From contig JARGNZ010000014.1 of NCBI GenBank assembly GCA_029209985.1, forward strand, positions 1 to 64,000: a stretch of DNA of 64,000 nt, read 5' to 3'. This stretch comes from Parvibaculaceae bacterium. GTDB lineage: Bacteria; Pseudomonadota; Alphaproteobacteria; Parvibaculales; Parvibaculaceae. Shown piece after piece: positions 36,559 through 45,196 of the stretch (position 1 is its first letter; each line of letters starts with the position of its first letter). The translations under genes and the position numbers were made by a program. A model generated the notes under the pieces. It saw only the letters and a program-made list of their open reading frames with translations, was not told the origin of the DNA and did no database searches.

Positions 36559-37970
36559 TACGCATCTCCCCATAGGTTAGCCATATAGGGGCTGACAAAT
36601 TTTCCCTCTGGGTCAAGTTCCCGCCGCACCTCATTGAAGCGTGCGAAATCGGGATATAGGGCTGCCAGTTCGGCAGCGGAGAGCGAGTGGTGCTTGCCCC
36701 AGTGGGGACGGCCCCCATTGCGACGCAACACGGGCTCAAACTCCTCAAAGAGATAATCGTAGCGCTCATTGGCTTTGGCGTGGAGCGCAATGGACATGCG
36801 CGGACCACCCTGAAATGGGCTGAGCCACGCGTCGTCCTGCTCGGTCACACGCACTTCTACGGGGAAGAAAATCTCATTCTTTCTCTCCACCATCGGCAGA
36901 ATTTCTCGCAAGGTCTTCATGCCGTTCTCAAGCGGGATATGGTATTCCATCTCGTTGAATTTTGTGACGCGGCTGGTGGACAGCAACTTACGAGCAGAAT
37001 CGCTGACGTCTTCCAATACGCCCTCAGGCAATTGGCTTAAAGCGACTTGCTTGCGCAACCATGGCCACCATCCAAAAATATCGCGCAATTGTTGAAGCGC
37101 CTCGACGATGTCTTCGTCTTCACTGGCTGCCCGGCCCGTGACATCGCCTTCATGGAGATCATGAGACAATGCGGCAGCAACGCCTGTACCGGGGATATAG
37201 AGAAGTTCAAAGTTGCGGTGTGTATTGATACGCTCTTCAAACTGATCCATGATTTCGTCCATCTGAACCGTCCAAACACGGCGATGCAGATTGAACAGTT
37301 TTTCGAGTTTAAGGTCGTACCGGGTGATCACACCCAACGCCCCTAAGGACACTTTACCCGCTTGCAGCAGATGTGGATTAGAGGTCGCGCTTACTTCTTT
37401 GATCTCGCCCCCTGCGGTCACCAATTGGAAGCCTTGCACATAATCGTGCATGGCAGGCAACTTCAACCCTGTGCCATGTGTGGCTGTGGAAAACGCGCCT
37501 GCCATTGTTTGCACGTCGATGTCGGGCATGTTGGCGAAGCCAAGGCCGACTCCTTCCAACAAACGGGCAGCCTGATTGAGCCGTGTGCCAGCTCCCAGAC
37601 TTGCGGTTTGGGCAGCGGTATCATGGGCCAATAAACCCGATACGCCGCTGATGTCGACAATGGTGCCTTCAGAGGGCACCAAGCCGGTGAAGCTGTGCCC
37701 CGTGCCAACCGGGCGAATGGGTGCTGGGGCTGTTGCGACAAGATCAGCAACGGCTTTGACATTCTGGGGCACACCGAATTGTTTCGGGGTGGCTTTTTGT
37801 GCACCCGACCAATTCATCCAAGCCTTCTCACCTGTGGGCGGGGTGGGGAGATTTGCATCAAAGCCGGGACGTTCAAAATCTTTCGCTGACCACATCCCTT
37901 GCGCAACGACTGGCACGGCAACAAGCGTTGCGGCCCCGCCTAACAGAATATTTCGACGTGAAAATTTCAT
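36558..37970 (-). CDS. Tat-exported FAD-linked sugar-lactone-oxidase-like protein
   Basis: A 470-residue flavoprotein of the D-arabinono-1,4-lactone oxidase family. It has a twin-arginine signal (SRRNILLGG, R5-R6), a PCMH-type FAD domain (APIRPVGTGHSFTGLVPSEG, then TMAGAFSTATHGTG) and the C-terminal RPHWGKHH characteristic of the family. Family members oxidise sugar lactones or polyols at C1/C2. Here electrons probably pass to the cytochrome encoded upstream rather than to oxygen; that is inference from the operon. It overlaps the cytochrome gene by four bases (ATGA). Confidence 0.88.
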   Translation of the reverse strand: MKFSRRNILLGGAATLVAVPVVAQGMWSAKDFERPGFDANLPTPPTGEKAWMNWSGAQKATPKQFGVPQNVKAVADLVATAPAPIRPVGTGHSFTGLVPSEGTIVDISGVSGLLAHDTAAQTASLGAGTRLNQAARLLEGVGLGFANMPDIDVQTMAGAFSTATHGTGLKLPAMHDYVQGFQLVTAGGEIKEVSATSNPHLLQAGKVSLGALGVITRYDLKLEKLFNLHRRVWTVQMDEIMDQFEERINTHRNFELLYIPGTGVAAALSHDLHEGDVTGRAASEDEDIVEALQQLRDIFGWWPWLRKQVALSQLPEGVLEDVSDSARKLLSTSRVTKFNEMEYHIPLENGMKTLREILPMVERKNEIFFPVEVRVTEQDDAWLSPFQGGPRMSIALHAKANERYDYLFEEFEPVLRRNGGRPHWGKHHSLSAAELAALYPDFARFNEVRRELDPEGKFVSPYMANLWGDA

Positions 37971-38350
37971 GGTTTTGTTTCCCCGGACATAAATTCGATC
38001 AGACCCACCATATCCGCATCACTGCAATCGTTGCAGTAGCCGTTGACGGGCATGGCGTTAAACCCATTGCGCGTGGAGCGCAGCAGACCGTCCCAGCCAC
38101 GTTCGGCGAGACGTACACGCCACACAGCCCCTTGGCCTGTAAGAGGGGCGGCAGCATCTACCAAGCTATGACAGCCGCGACAGGAGCGGTCATATTTTTC
38201 TGCCAAATTCGCATCGACCGGCATGGCCTCTTCGGCAAAGATGATTTGTGCGGGCGTGGGCGGCAAGAGGGCGGCGCGCTCGTCCTCGGACTGGGGCGCG
38301 TCACAGCCCCCCAGCACCCCCGCCATCATACAAAGTAGTAATTTCCGCAT
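37967..38350 (-). CDS. Cytochrome c5-like lipoprotein
   Basis: A 127-residue protein with a lipobox ending at C16 (LGGC) and one heme-binding site, C57-R-G-C60-H61. The expected axial Met is M100 in GFNAMPVNGYCNDCS, which also contains the two extra cysteines (C106, C109) typical of the c5 group. It is a membrane-tethered periplasmic electron carrier. It is the first gene of the operon and probably the electron acceptor of the flavoprotein that follows. Confidence 0.88.
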   Translation of the reverse strand: MRKLLLCMMAGVLGGCDAPQSEDERAALLPPTPAQIIFAEEAMPVDANLAEKYDRSCRGCHSLVDAAAPLTGQGAVWRVRLAERGWDGLLRSTRNGFNAMPVNGYCNDCSDADMVGLIEFMSGETKP

Positions 38351-38372
38351 ATCCTAGCCCCCTTATTTTTTC

Positions 38373-38388
38373 AGTAGCATATACTATT
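38373..38388. promoter_or_regulatory. Palindromic operator, copy A
   Basis: AGTAGCATATACTATT, an imperfect version of the perfect palindrome at 38531-38546. It lies just upstream of the cytochrome gene and is probably bound by the divergent TetR protein. Confidence 0.6.
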
Positions 38389-38530
38389 AGAAAATTTTCT
38401 GTCAATCGCAGAGAGGCAGCAACGTGCGAAACCATAGGGGGCACTTGAATTTTGACTGGAACTTTGCTGGAATTTTGATAGTCTATGAGAAGAAACTTGC
38501 TTGAGTATCCTGACAAGGATATCTATTTTC

Positions 38531-38546
38531 AGTAGTATTTACTACT
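38531..38546. promoter_or_regulatory. Palindromic operator, copy B
   Basis: AGTAGTATTTACTACT, a perfect 7-2-7 inverted repeat about 58 bases before the TetR start. Together with copy A it brackets the intergenic region, so one regulator probably controls both directions. Confidence 0.7.
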
Positions 38547-38603
38547 ATAAAAACATCTAATCCTAAAGGGCACCTGCGTCGGCAAGGTGATACAGCAAAG
38601 TTG

Positions 38604-39230
38604 ATGACAGACACTCTTTCCAGCTCGATGTTGAAGCGCCCTCGGCAAGAACGTGCCATGCGCACCTTCGACCTTGTGCTCACGTCTGCGGTCATCTTGC
38701 TGGAAAAAGATGGCTTTGACAAATTGACGACAAACGCCATTTGCAAACACGCGGGCCTAACCCCCCCTGCCCTCTATCGCTATTTCCCCAATAAATACGC
38801 TGTCTTGCGTGAATTGGGCGAGCGGCTTATGCAGGTTCAAAACTTAGATTATTTCAGGTGGCAGGATAAATACGCCGATGTTTTGCCCGATGCAGACAGC
38901 ATCGCTCAATTGATCCGTAGTCAATATGATGTCACCTGCGCCCAACGGGGAGCAAAGTGGATCATGCGCTCGCTGCACTCGGTGCCAGAGCTTGCAGAAG
39001 TGCGCACAACCTCGCATGCATATGTCGCCGATAAAATGACCGCGCCGTTTCGACACCAAAAAGTCGCGTGGGACGAAAAAACCCTGCAACGGCGCTGCCG
39101 GATTATGGTTGAAACAAGCTATGCGGTTTTGGAAATGCTTCTCGATGAACGTAGCGAAGATGTGGACGCCATTTGCCAAGACACAGGCCGCCTGATTGCA
39201 GGTTTCATGGACGACATTCGCCCAGATTAA
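38604..39230 (+). CDS. TetR family transcriptional regulator
   Basis: A 208-residue regulator with a TetR DNA-binding domain (about residues 20-70: FDKLTTNAICKHAGLTPPALYRYFPNKYAVLREL) and a C-terminal ligand domain. It is divergent from the cytochrome/flavoprotein/PLP-enzyme operon; two related palindromes separate them. The start is ATG at 38604, one codon after an in-frame TTG, with AAGGTGA upstream. Confidence 0.92.
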   Translation: MTDTLSSSMLKRPRQERAMRTFDLVLTSAVILLEKDGFDKLTTNAICKHAGLTPPALYRYFPNKYAVLRELGERLMQVQNLDYFRWQDKYADVLPDADSIAQLIRSQYDVTCAQRGAKWIMRSLHSVPELAEVRTTSHAYVADKMTAPFRHQKVAWDEKTLQRRCRIMVETSYAVLEMLLDERSEDVDAICQDTGRLIAGFMDDIRPD

Positions 39231-39284
39231 GCCCTCACGGCTTGCGACCGGCTCTACGCCTCCTCCTCTATCCTCAATAAAGCC

Positions 39285-39316
39285 CCAAAACCTGCCCTTT
39301 ATGGCGCGGGTTTTGG
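39285..39316. other. Stem-loop downstream of TetR gene
   Basis: CCAAAACCTGC pairs with GCGGGTTTTGG over 11 bp (one G-U). It has no T-run, so it is at best a weak terminator. Confidence 0.4.
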
Positions 39317-39344
39317 TAAGACGCGCGCTTGGTCCGGAATGCGA

Positions 39345-39402
39345 TTGACAAAAGGAACAGATCGGTACACTTTGCGCACATCAACAGTGTACCGATCGGT
39401 AC
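39345..39402 (+). promoter_or_regulatory. Promoter region with nested palindromes
   Basis: TTGACA (39345-39350) precedes a pair of exact 12-base inverted arms, GATCGGTACACT (39360-39371) and AGTGTACCGATC (39386-39397). The right arm is part of a perfect 14-bp palindrome, GTACCGATCGGTAC (39389-39402). This is the form of a TetR-family operator for the DUF1348 gene. The neighbouring TetR protein at 38604 has a different-looking operator, so the regulator is uncertain. Confidence 0.65.
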
Positions 39403-39432
39403 TTTTCGTCACATTCAAACGTAGGACCTGCT

Positions 39433-39897
39433 ATGACCCGCCCCCCTCTGCCGCCTTTTACACAAGCCACCGCTCTGCAAAAAGTCCAAGCTGCCGAAGA
39501 CGGCTGGAATTCGAGAAACCCCGCTCAAGTTGCCCTTGCCTATAGCGCGGACAGTATATGGCGCAACCGTGCTGACTTTTTACGTGGCCGCGCAGATATA
39601 GAAGCCTTTCTCACCGCAAAATGGGACAAGGAACATGAATACAGATTGATCAAAGAGCTGTGGGCCTATAGCGACAATCGCATTGCCGTCCGCTTTGCCT
39701 ATGAATGGCATGACGGTCACAACAATTGGACCCGGTCCTACGGCAATGAAAACTGGGAATTTGATGCGGACGGGCTGATGCGCCACCGCTTGGCCAGCAT
39801 CAACGACCTTCCCATCTCACCCTCTGAGCGAAAGTTCATGTGGGCCCTTGGGCCGCGCCCCCAAGACCACCCCAGCCTTTCCGATCTCAACCTCTAA
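39433..39897 (+). CDS. DUF1348 (SnoaL/NTF2-like) protein
   Basis: A 154-residue protein of the DUF1348 family, with an NTF2-like cone fold. [22 protein letters not shown] at the N-terminus and [21 protein letters not shown] in the middle are the family's conserved parts. No activity is established for this family. It stands alone behind a strongly palindromic promoter region, so it is probably induced by a specific signal. AGGACC lies upstream of the ATG. Confidence 0.88.
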   Translation: MTRPPLPPFTQATALQKVQAAEDGWNSRNPAQVALAYSADSIWRNRADFLRGRADIEAFLTAKWDKEHEYRLIKELWAYSDNRIAVRFAYEWHDGHNNWTRSYGNENWEFDADGLMRHRLASINDLPISPSERKFMWALGPRPQDHPSLSDLNL

Positions 39898-40049
39898 CCC
39901 CTGACAACCTCCTGAAAGAGACAGGGCGCGGCGTGCTCTGTGCCCTGTCTCTCGTGCCGCTGAGGGACTTGGTACATCTGTAGGTATTGCTCTGGCGCCA
40001 ATATGGTCCCACGCTGTCCCCTCTAGCACCTTTAAGGGATTGGCACATC

Positions 40050-40493
40050 ATGGGCATTCGTATTCTAACTCGCATGACACATTGCACGGGCGCTTGCGCC
40101 GCAACGCTCTTGGTGGGCGTGTTCGTTTTGTTTTCTCAGCCCACGCTGGCAGCGGAGCGGAGCTGCGATGTACTCAATGTTATTTCCACTCAAAATGGAT
40201 ATGGCTTCGCACGCGGCCTGCTCGTGCAAGAAGATGTCATCACGGGCAAACGTGTTGGGGCCTATAAAGCCACCAAAGTTTCTGACCCCCAAACCTGCAC
40301 CCGGGTTTGCGAGGCGGATGCGAATTGCACTGCTGTGACATTTAGCGGCCTTAAAGATAGAAAGTGCCTTCATTTTGCGGGCTACGATTTTGAAACCAAA
40401 CGCCCGCTGCGTTTCAAAATTTATAATGGCGGCGGTACTGGTCGCTCGGCGGCCATTCGCGCCTATTACCACGGACCACTTTGTAAAAATTAA
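40050..40493 (+). CDS. Secreted PAN/apple-like cysteine-rich protein
   Basis: A 147-residue exported protein with a signal peptide (hydrophobic 12-32, ending TLAAE). The mature part resembles a single PAN/apple-type domain, with paired cysteines in QTCTRVCEADANCTAVTF and KCLHFAGYDFE and outer cysteines near each end. PAN domains bind proteins or sugars; the partner is unknown. The start at 40050 has AAGGGA upstream; the frame is open to 39987. Confidence 0.65.
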   Translation: MGIRILTRMTHCTGACAATLLVGVFVLFSQPTLAAERSCDVLNVISTQNGYGFARGLLVQEDVITGKRVGAYKATKVSDPQTCTRVCEADANCTAVTFSGLKDRKCLHFAGYDFETKRPLRFKIYNGGGTGRSAAIRAYYHGPLCKN

Positions 40494-40601
40494 TCACCGC
40501 TCAAGGCCCTCGATGGGCCTTATTCTCTTGGCGTTTAAGCCCGCCATTGCAAAGGCAGGTGAAAGTGACATAATTTTCCTTACACACTTGGGGAAATACA
40601 T

Positions 40602-42341
40602 ATGCATCCGGCTCTCTGGCAGCTCGAATATCTTTTTGACGTTGGGGCCAAAAGTTGGCTGGTTCACTTGGGCGTCGTGAGCTTTGCTTTTTATGCCCTT
40701 GGTACCCACACGACCGGGACCTATGTTTGGTTGGGGGGGATGCTTTTTCTCTCTGCGGCCCTCTTGCTTTTGTGCCGCACAGGCGCGTTGCTTGAGAGTA
40801 GCAATGAACAAGCGCTGGTGTTGTTTGGATGGGGTCATACAGTGCTCACCAGCTTTGTCGGCATTGGCTGGGGAGTTGGGGCCATTATTGCCGCTCAAAG
40901 CTCCTTTGAGGAATTGATGGTGTTTTCGCTGGCGTTGGGGGGCACGGCATTGGGGGCCATTTCTTCTCAAAGCTCCGTTATGCGGTCCTGCCTGACAAGC
41001 TTGTGGACATCCATTCCTCTGCTTGCCTTTGCCCATTACCTTTTTGACTCTGAAACATCTGCCGTGCCCAATGCCGCGCTTATGATCCTTTATGGATTGA
41101 TCATGTCTATTTTGGCCTACCGGGTGAACGGCTTTCTCACGGCAAATCATGATCTTGCTGCTGATCTTGATTTGCAAGTCGAAGCACTCAAAATTTCAAA
41201 CCAAGAATTGGCATTTGAGCGCGAACGGGCGGACAGCGCAAACACAAGTAAGTCTCGCTTCCTTGCACATGCCAGTCATGACCTTCGTCAACCTCTCCAT
41301 GCCATTGGTATGCTCACCAGTGGCTTACACCATGAAGACTTGCCAAAATCTGCCCGAGAAAGCGTTTGGAAAATTGAGCAATCTGTCACTGCCATGAGCG
41401 CGCTTTTTCGTTCTTTGCTGAACTTCTCCACGCTGGAGTTAGGGCAGGTTAAAATTTCTGCAGCACCCGTTGATCTCAATGCTTTGCTGCATCAGATTGT
41501 TGAGCTTAATACGAGCGCAGCGGAGCGTTCGGGATGTCGACTTAAAGCCTTCCCCACGCGGCATTGGGTTACAGCTGATCCGGCTCTGTTGACAAATATG
41601 GTTCAAAACCTTGTCTCCAATGCGATCAAATATTCACCCGGAGAGCGCATTTTGGTGGGCACCAAATTGCGCGGCGAGCACGTCAGCATATGTGTCATCG
41701 ATCAAGGCCCCGGCATTGAGCAGGCAGAGCAGCCTTTAGTTTTTCAAGAATTTTACCGCCCTACCCAGCTCCACGAAACCCACCAAGATGGCTTGGGTTT
41801 AGGGCTGTCGCTGGTTGCTCGGTTTGCCAAATTGATGCACTTGGAATGCCATTTGCGTTCAGTTGAGGGCCGGGGAACGTCGGTAGAAATTTCGGGCCTC
41901 ATCCCAACCGCCCAACAAGCCGTGCAACATGGCCCCAGCGCCTTGCCGCCGCACCGCCTGTCGGGTCTGCGTGTGCATGTGGTTGATGATGACCCTGCAA
42001 CCCTTGCTGCGACCGTCGCCGTGCTGGAACGATGGGGATGCCAAGCCAGCTCATCGCTCACCGTTCCCGACACGCTCGACGCATTGGATTTTCTAATTAC
42101 AGATTATGAATTGGCGTCTGGGGTGACAGGAAAAGACTGCATCGCACGTATGCGCCAAAACACGTCTGCCGCCCTGCCCGCGCTCATTGTCTCGGGCCGG
42201 GTTGATTTGCACTTAAACACGCTGGGTATTGAAGACCCGATCGCGCTTCTTGCCAAACCGGCGCACCCCGCACAATTGCGCGCCTTGATGTTGTCGCTTC
42301 TCATCCGTAGCGACGACATGAAAGATGTGAGTGTTTCATAA
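40602..42341 (+). CDS. Hybrid sensor histidine kinase
   Basis: A 579-residue membrane sensor kinase. Residues about 15-190 form six or so membrane segments, followed by a short coiled coil. The phosphoacceptor is H226 in SHDLRQPLH. The ATPase has the N box NMVQNLVSNAIKYSP and G boxes DQGPGIEQ and GLGLGLSLV. A C-terminal receiver domain keeps the phosphorylatable aspartate D501 (FLITDYELA). The signal is unknown. It faces a NarL-type regulator ending 33 bases away, its probable partner. Confidence 0.92.
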   Translation: MHPALWQLEYLFDVGAKSWLVHLGVVSFAFYALGTHTTGTYVWLGGMLFLSAALLLLCRTGALLESSNEQALVLFGWGHTVLTSFVGIGWGVGAIIAAQSSFEELMVFSLALGGTALGAISSQSSVMRSCLTSLWTSIPLLAFAHYLFDSETSAVPNAALMILYGLIMSILAYRVNGFLTANHDLAADLDLQVEALKISNQELAFERERADSANTSKSRFLAHASHDLRQPLHAIGMLTSGLHHEDLPKSARESVWKIEQSVTAMSALFRSLLNFSTLELGQVKISAAPVDLNALLHQIVELNTSAAERSGCRLKAFPTRHWVTADPALLTNMVQNLVSNAIKYSPGERILVGTKLRGEHVSICVIDQGPGIEQAEQPLVFQEFYRPTQLHETHQDGLGLGLSLVARFAKLMHLECHLRSVEGRGTSVEISGLIPTAQQAVQHGPSALPPHRLSGLRVHVVDDDPATLAATVAVLERWGCQASSSLTVPDTLDALDFLITDYELASGVTGKDCIARMRQNTSAALPALIVSGRVDLHLNTLGIEDPIALLAKPAHPAQLRALMLSLLIRSDDMKDVSVS

Positions 42342-42374
42342 CCGCCACGATCACGATCACGTGGGCGAACAGGC

Positions 42375-42989
42375 TTATAGTCCGATTTCACGGCCCATAG
42401 CCGCTGCCGCCGCCCGTGATGTCACCGCCAATGATTGCAACAAGGCAGATACATGTGAGCGCACGGTGTAGGGAGAAAGGTCGAGATCCCGCGCAATCTC
42501 CTTGTTGCTTTTTCCTTCTACAATCAGCCGCAGCACCTCTCGTTGGCGCGGGGGCAGATGGGAAATATCCGACTGCAAACCGGTGGCGGGCAATTGGGAG
42601 GCCCCTTCAGGTCCGCGCACAACAATATCTCCGTTCAATACATCCATGATGGCCGCGCCAATTTCGGAGGGATCGATCGCCTTGCTGATGAAACCATCCA
42701 CCCCATGCGCCAACACATCGGCAATGGTTTTTTGGTCATCTTTCATGGAAATGATCAGAATGGAAGAGGCTGGGTGGGATTTACGCAGGTGACGAATAGA
42801 AGTGGCGGGGTCAAAGCCCGGGAACCCTAAATCAAGCACAAACAGCGTGGGGTGGGTGTCTTGGGCCAAATTGAGCACCGCTTGGAATGTATCGGCCTCG
42901 AAGATACTGGCTTCGGGTAACGCCCGTTGGACCAACCGTCGCACGCCTTCTCGAAAAACCGGATGGTCATCTGCAATGATTATTTCCAT
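42375..42989 (-). CDS. NarL/LuxR-type response regulator
   Basis: A 204-residue two-domain regulator. The receiver (about 1-120) has acidic DD near residues 7-8, phosphorylation site D53 (VLDLGFPG) and a lysine in FISKAIDPSE. The C-terminal LuxR helix-turn-helix (about 140-200) contains LPPRQREVLRLIVEGKSNKEIARDLDLS. It is convergent with the hybrid kinase, which most likely phosphorylates it. Confidence 0.92.
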   Translation of the reverse strand: MEIIIADDHPVFREGVRRLVQRALPEASIFEADTFQAVLNLAQDTHPTLFVLDLGFPGFDPATSIRHLRKSHPASSILIISMKDDQKTIADVLAHGVDGFISKAIDPSEIGAAIMDVLNGDIVVRGPEGASQLPATGLQSDISHLPPRQREVLRLIVEGKSNKEIARDLDLSPYTVRSHVSALLQSLAVTSRAAAAAMGREIGL

Positions 42990-43040
42990 GTATGCATGCC
43001 CTTATATCTCTATGCCGTGATAATGGACCCTCTAGGCATT

Positions 43041-43553
43041 TTACAAAACATAATCTTTCACATAGCCGATTAACGCGGCGATCGCCAATATGCCAATGAT
43101 AGCCAAAATCGCAATGACAGGCATCAACAAAGCGCCAAATCGACTGAACACGCGCGACGTTGCTTGCGAGATATCAGAAGGGTTGGTCGTGTCGGTCTCA
43201 TCTAGGGAGGTTGCGGTTGGGATGAAGCCCGTGGCGCGATGCGACCGTAATTGCCATGCCTCTGGCAAGCAGCTAAAGGCCCCGATCAACCAAATAAAGA
43301 CGACGAATCCATAATCAAAAAAATCAGCAAACCTATTACCGATGACCCAAAACCAACTGAAAATGCTGCTCCCGAGAATCCAAACGAGTATTTGGAGGCC
43401 AACCAATCCGGGTTGGCTGAGGGCTACTTTATAGTGACACGATGGACACTCATAATCATCCTCATAGCCAAACCCGGTCCAACGCCTTTTGACTGCCACC
43501 ATATGTTCATCGCCGCAGGATGTGCAGCGGCGTGTGAGTGGTGAAGGCTTCAT
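43041..43553 (-). CDS. Zinc-ribbon membrane protein of unknown function
   Basis: A 170-residue protein with an N-terminal zinc ribbon (C10-TS-C13 and, about 25 residues later, CPSCH), then two closely spaced hydrophobic segments (about 48-92), a hydrophilic Thr/Ser-rich linker and a C-terminal hydrophobic segment (about 140-165). I do not recognise the family. Zinc-ribbon-plus-membrane proteins often have envelope quality-control roles, but nothing here shows that. Confidence 0.65.
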   Translation of the reverse strand: MKPSPLTRRCTSCGDEHMVAVKRRWTGFGYEDDYECPSCHYKVALSQPGLVGLQILVWILGSSIFSWFWVIGNRFADFFDYGFVVFIWLIGAFSCLPEAWQLRSHRATGFIPTATSLDETDTTNPSDISQATSRVFSRFGALLMPVIAILAIIGILAIAALIGYVKDYVL

Positions 43554-43740
43554 GCGGGGCGCTCCGTCATTTTAATTCTACTGATTTCAATATCCGCCGA
43601 TGTGCTCACTGGCAGAAAGCACCCCCGGTCATATGGCATAGAGGCTAATATGGGATGGTATATAGGGGAAATGCCTGTCGGCAATTGCTACATATGTACC
43701 GCTTTTAGGCAATGTAAAGCTAGAGGCTACCGGGACCGGT

Positions 43741-44631
43741 TTAGGAAATAGGTTTATGGGCGGCGTCTTGATGCAAGGCGGTCATTTTCTCTGGATTACG
43801 CATGATAAAAACATGGTTCACCTTACCCGCTTCATTAAAAGTGAAGGAAACAGAGGATTCGGCCAAACCATTGCGGCGCACGATCAATGTTTGAGCCGCG
43901 TTAAATTGTGCGACAGACAGTTCACTCTTTGGCCACGCCGAAGACAAAATATGCCGAGTAAAAGTCAAAACTTCCGATGCCCCTTCAAGGGTGCGTAAAA
44001 GGGCTGAGACTTTGCCGCCGCCGTCTGAGGTCATGCATACATCGTCCGCCAAATGTTCTGCCAACTCCTCGACGGACCCTGTTTCCAATGCAGACTGGAA
44101 GATCGCGAGCAGTTCATTTTGGCGCGCAAGAGGAGTTGAATAATGCGTACCGGTTTTGGCGATGTTTGCCCGCGCTCTCGAAATGAGTTTACGGCACCCC
44201 GCTTCGCTGCTCTCCAAACAAGCGGCAATGTCTTTGTAGCTCATGGCAAAAACATCGTGCAGCAAATAGGCCGCGCGTTCCTTAGGTGCTAAACGCTCTA
44301 ACACCAGCAGAAAAGCCGTCGTCACACTTTCCGCAAGCAAGAGAGAGCTTTCGGGCGTTTGCGTGTGCACGGGCTCAGGCAACCACGGACCAATGTATTC
44401 TTCGCGTCTACGCTGGGCTGATTTAAGCACATCAAGCGCCTTACGGGTGCAGACAGTTGTGAGCCACGCGGCGGGCACATCGATTGTTCTGTGATCCGCC
44501 TTCATCCATTGCACCGCCACATCTTGCACCACATCTTCTGCATCGCTGTAGGATCCCAACATACGGTAAGCCAGACCCATGAGCATGGGTCTGGCTGTTT
44601 CAAATGGTGCAGAAGCAAGATTTGTAGGCAT
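43741..44631 (-). CDS. ECF41-type RNA polymerase sigma factor
   Basis: A 296-residue extracytoplasmic-function sigma factor with sigma2 (about 10-75) and sigma4 (about 105-160) domains and a C-terminal SnoaL-like extension. The three motifs that define the ECF41 group are present: WLPEP in the linker (from W83), DGGGK (about 205) and NPEK (N279, for NPDK). In that group the extension modulates activity in place of an anti-sigma factor. It is the second gene after an AhpD-like protein, the usual ECF41 partner, 16 bases downstream. Confidence 0.93.
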   Translation of the reverse strand: MPTNLASAPFETARPMLMGLAYRMLGSYSDAEDVVQDVAVQWMKADHRTIDVPAAWLTTVCTRKALDVLKSAQRRREEYIGPWLPEPVHTQTPESSLLLAESVTTAFLLVLERLAPKERAAYLLHDVFAMSYKDIAACLESSEAGCRKLISRARANIAKTGTHYSTPLARQNELLAIFQSALETGSVEELAEHLADDVCMTSDGGGKVSALLRTLEGASEVLTFTRHILSSAWPKSELSVAQFNAAQTLIVRRNGLAESSVSFTFNEAGKVNHVFIMRNPEKMTALHQDAAHKPIS

Positions 44632-44647
44632 GGAGGATCGCTATGTA

Positions 44648-45079
44648 TTAGTGGTTTGAAATTTGTAACCGGTTCCACAGATTGATCATGCCTATCATGC
44701 TGGTCAAGGTGGAAATCTGCGCCTCAGAAAAATGGGCTTTCATTTGTTTGCGCAAAGGGGCCATGTCGGTCTCTTTGTGCAATTGGGTGAGCGCCTCTGT
44801 CCACGCGAACGCGGCTTTTTCCTGCTCGGTAAAGTCGCCAACGTGCTCCCAGACAATCAGATGATCTAAGCGTTGATTGCTTTCGCCTACCTTACGGGCA
44901 TCTCGGCTGTGCATTTCAACGCAAAATCCGCATTTATTGATTTGCGATGCCCGCAGCAAAACAAGGTGGTGCAAGCCGGGGTCTATATCGCTTGCGGCCA
45001 TAATTTCTTCGACCTTTTGCCACTCGGCCACAGCCTTAGCACTATGCTTATAATGATTGATTGTGTTTTCAGCAGTCAT
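44648..45079 (-). CDS. AhpD-like carboxymuconolactone decarboxylase family protein
   Basis: A 143-residue protein of the AhpD/CMD fold with the redox motif CGFCVEMHSRDA, seen in alkylhydroperoxidase-like proteins. Members linked to ECF41 sigma factors are thought to be peroxide- or thiol-related enzymes; the exact reaction is unknown. It is the first gene of an operon with the sigma factor, behind a candidate ECF41 promoter. Confidence 0.9.
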   Translation of the reverse strand: MTAENTINHYKHSAKAVAEWQKVEEIMAASDIDPGLHHLVLLRASQINKCGFCVEMHSRDARKVGESNQRLDHLIVWEHVGDFTEQEKAAFAWTEALTQLHKETDMAPLRKQMKAHFSEAQISTLTSMIGMINLWNRLQISNH

Positions 45080-45120
45080 TTGGATGTCCTCACGTTGTCA
45101 CTCAAGGGGTTCATTGATAT

Positions 45121-45146
45121 GACGATCGAGGACTGGGTTTTGTGAC
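45121..45146 (-). promoter_or_regulatory. Candidate ECF41-dependent promoter
   Basis: On the minus strand GTCACA (45141-45146) is followed after 16 bases by CGTC (45121-45124). This fits the ECF41 promoter described in the literature (TGTCACA and CGTC) except for C in place of the first T. The start codon of the AhpD-like gene lies 42 bases further on, so the operon is probably autoregulated. Confidence 0.65.
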
Positions 45147-45196
45147 GTGGGGCACAAAATAAATAACTGACAGGGTCGGATGTTGGATCCGGGGTG

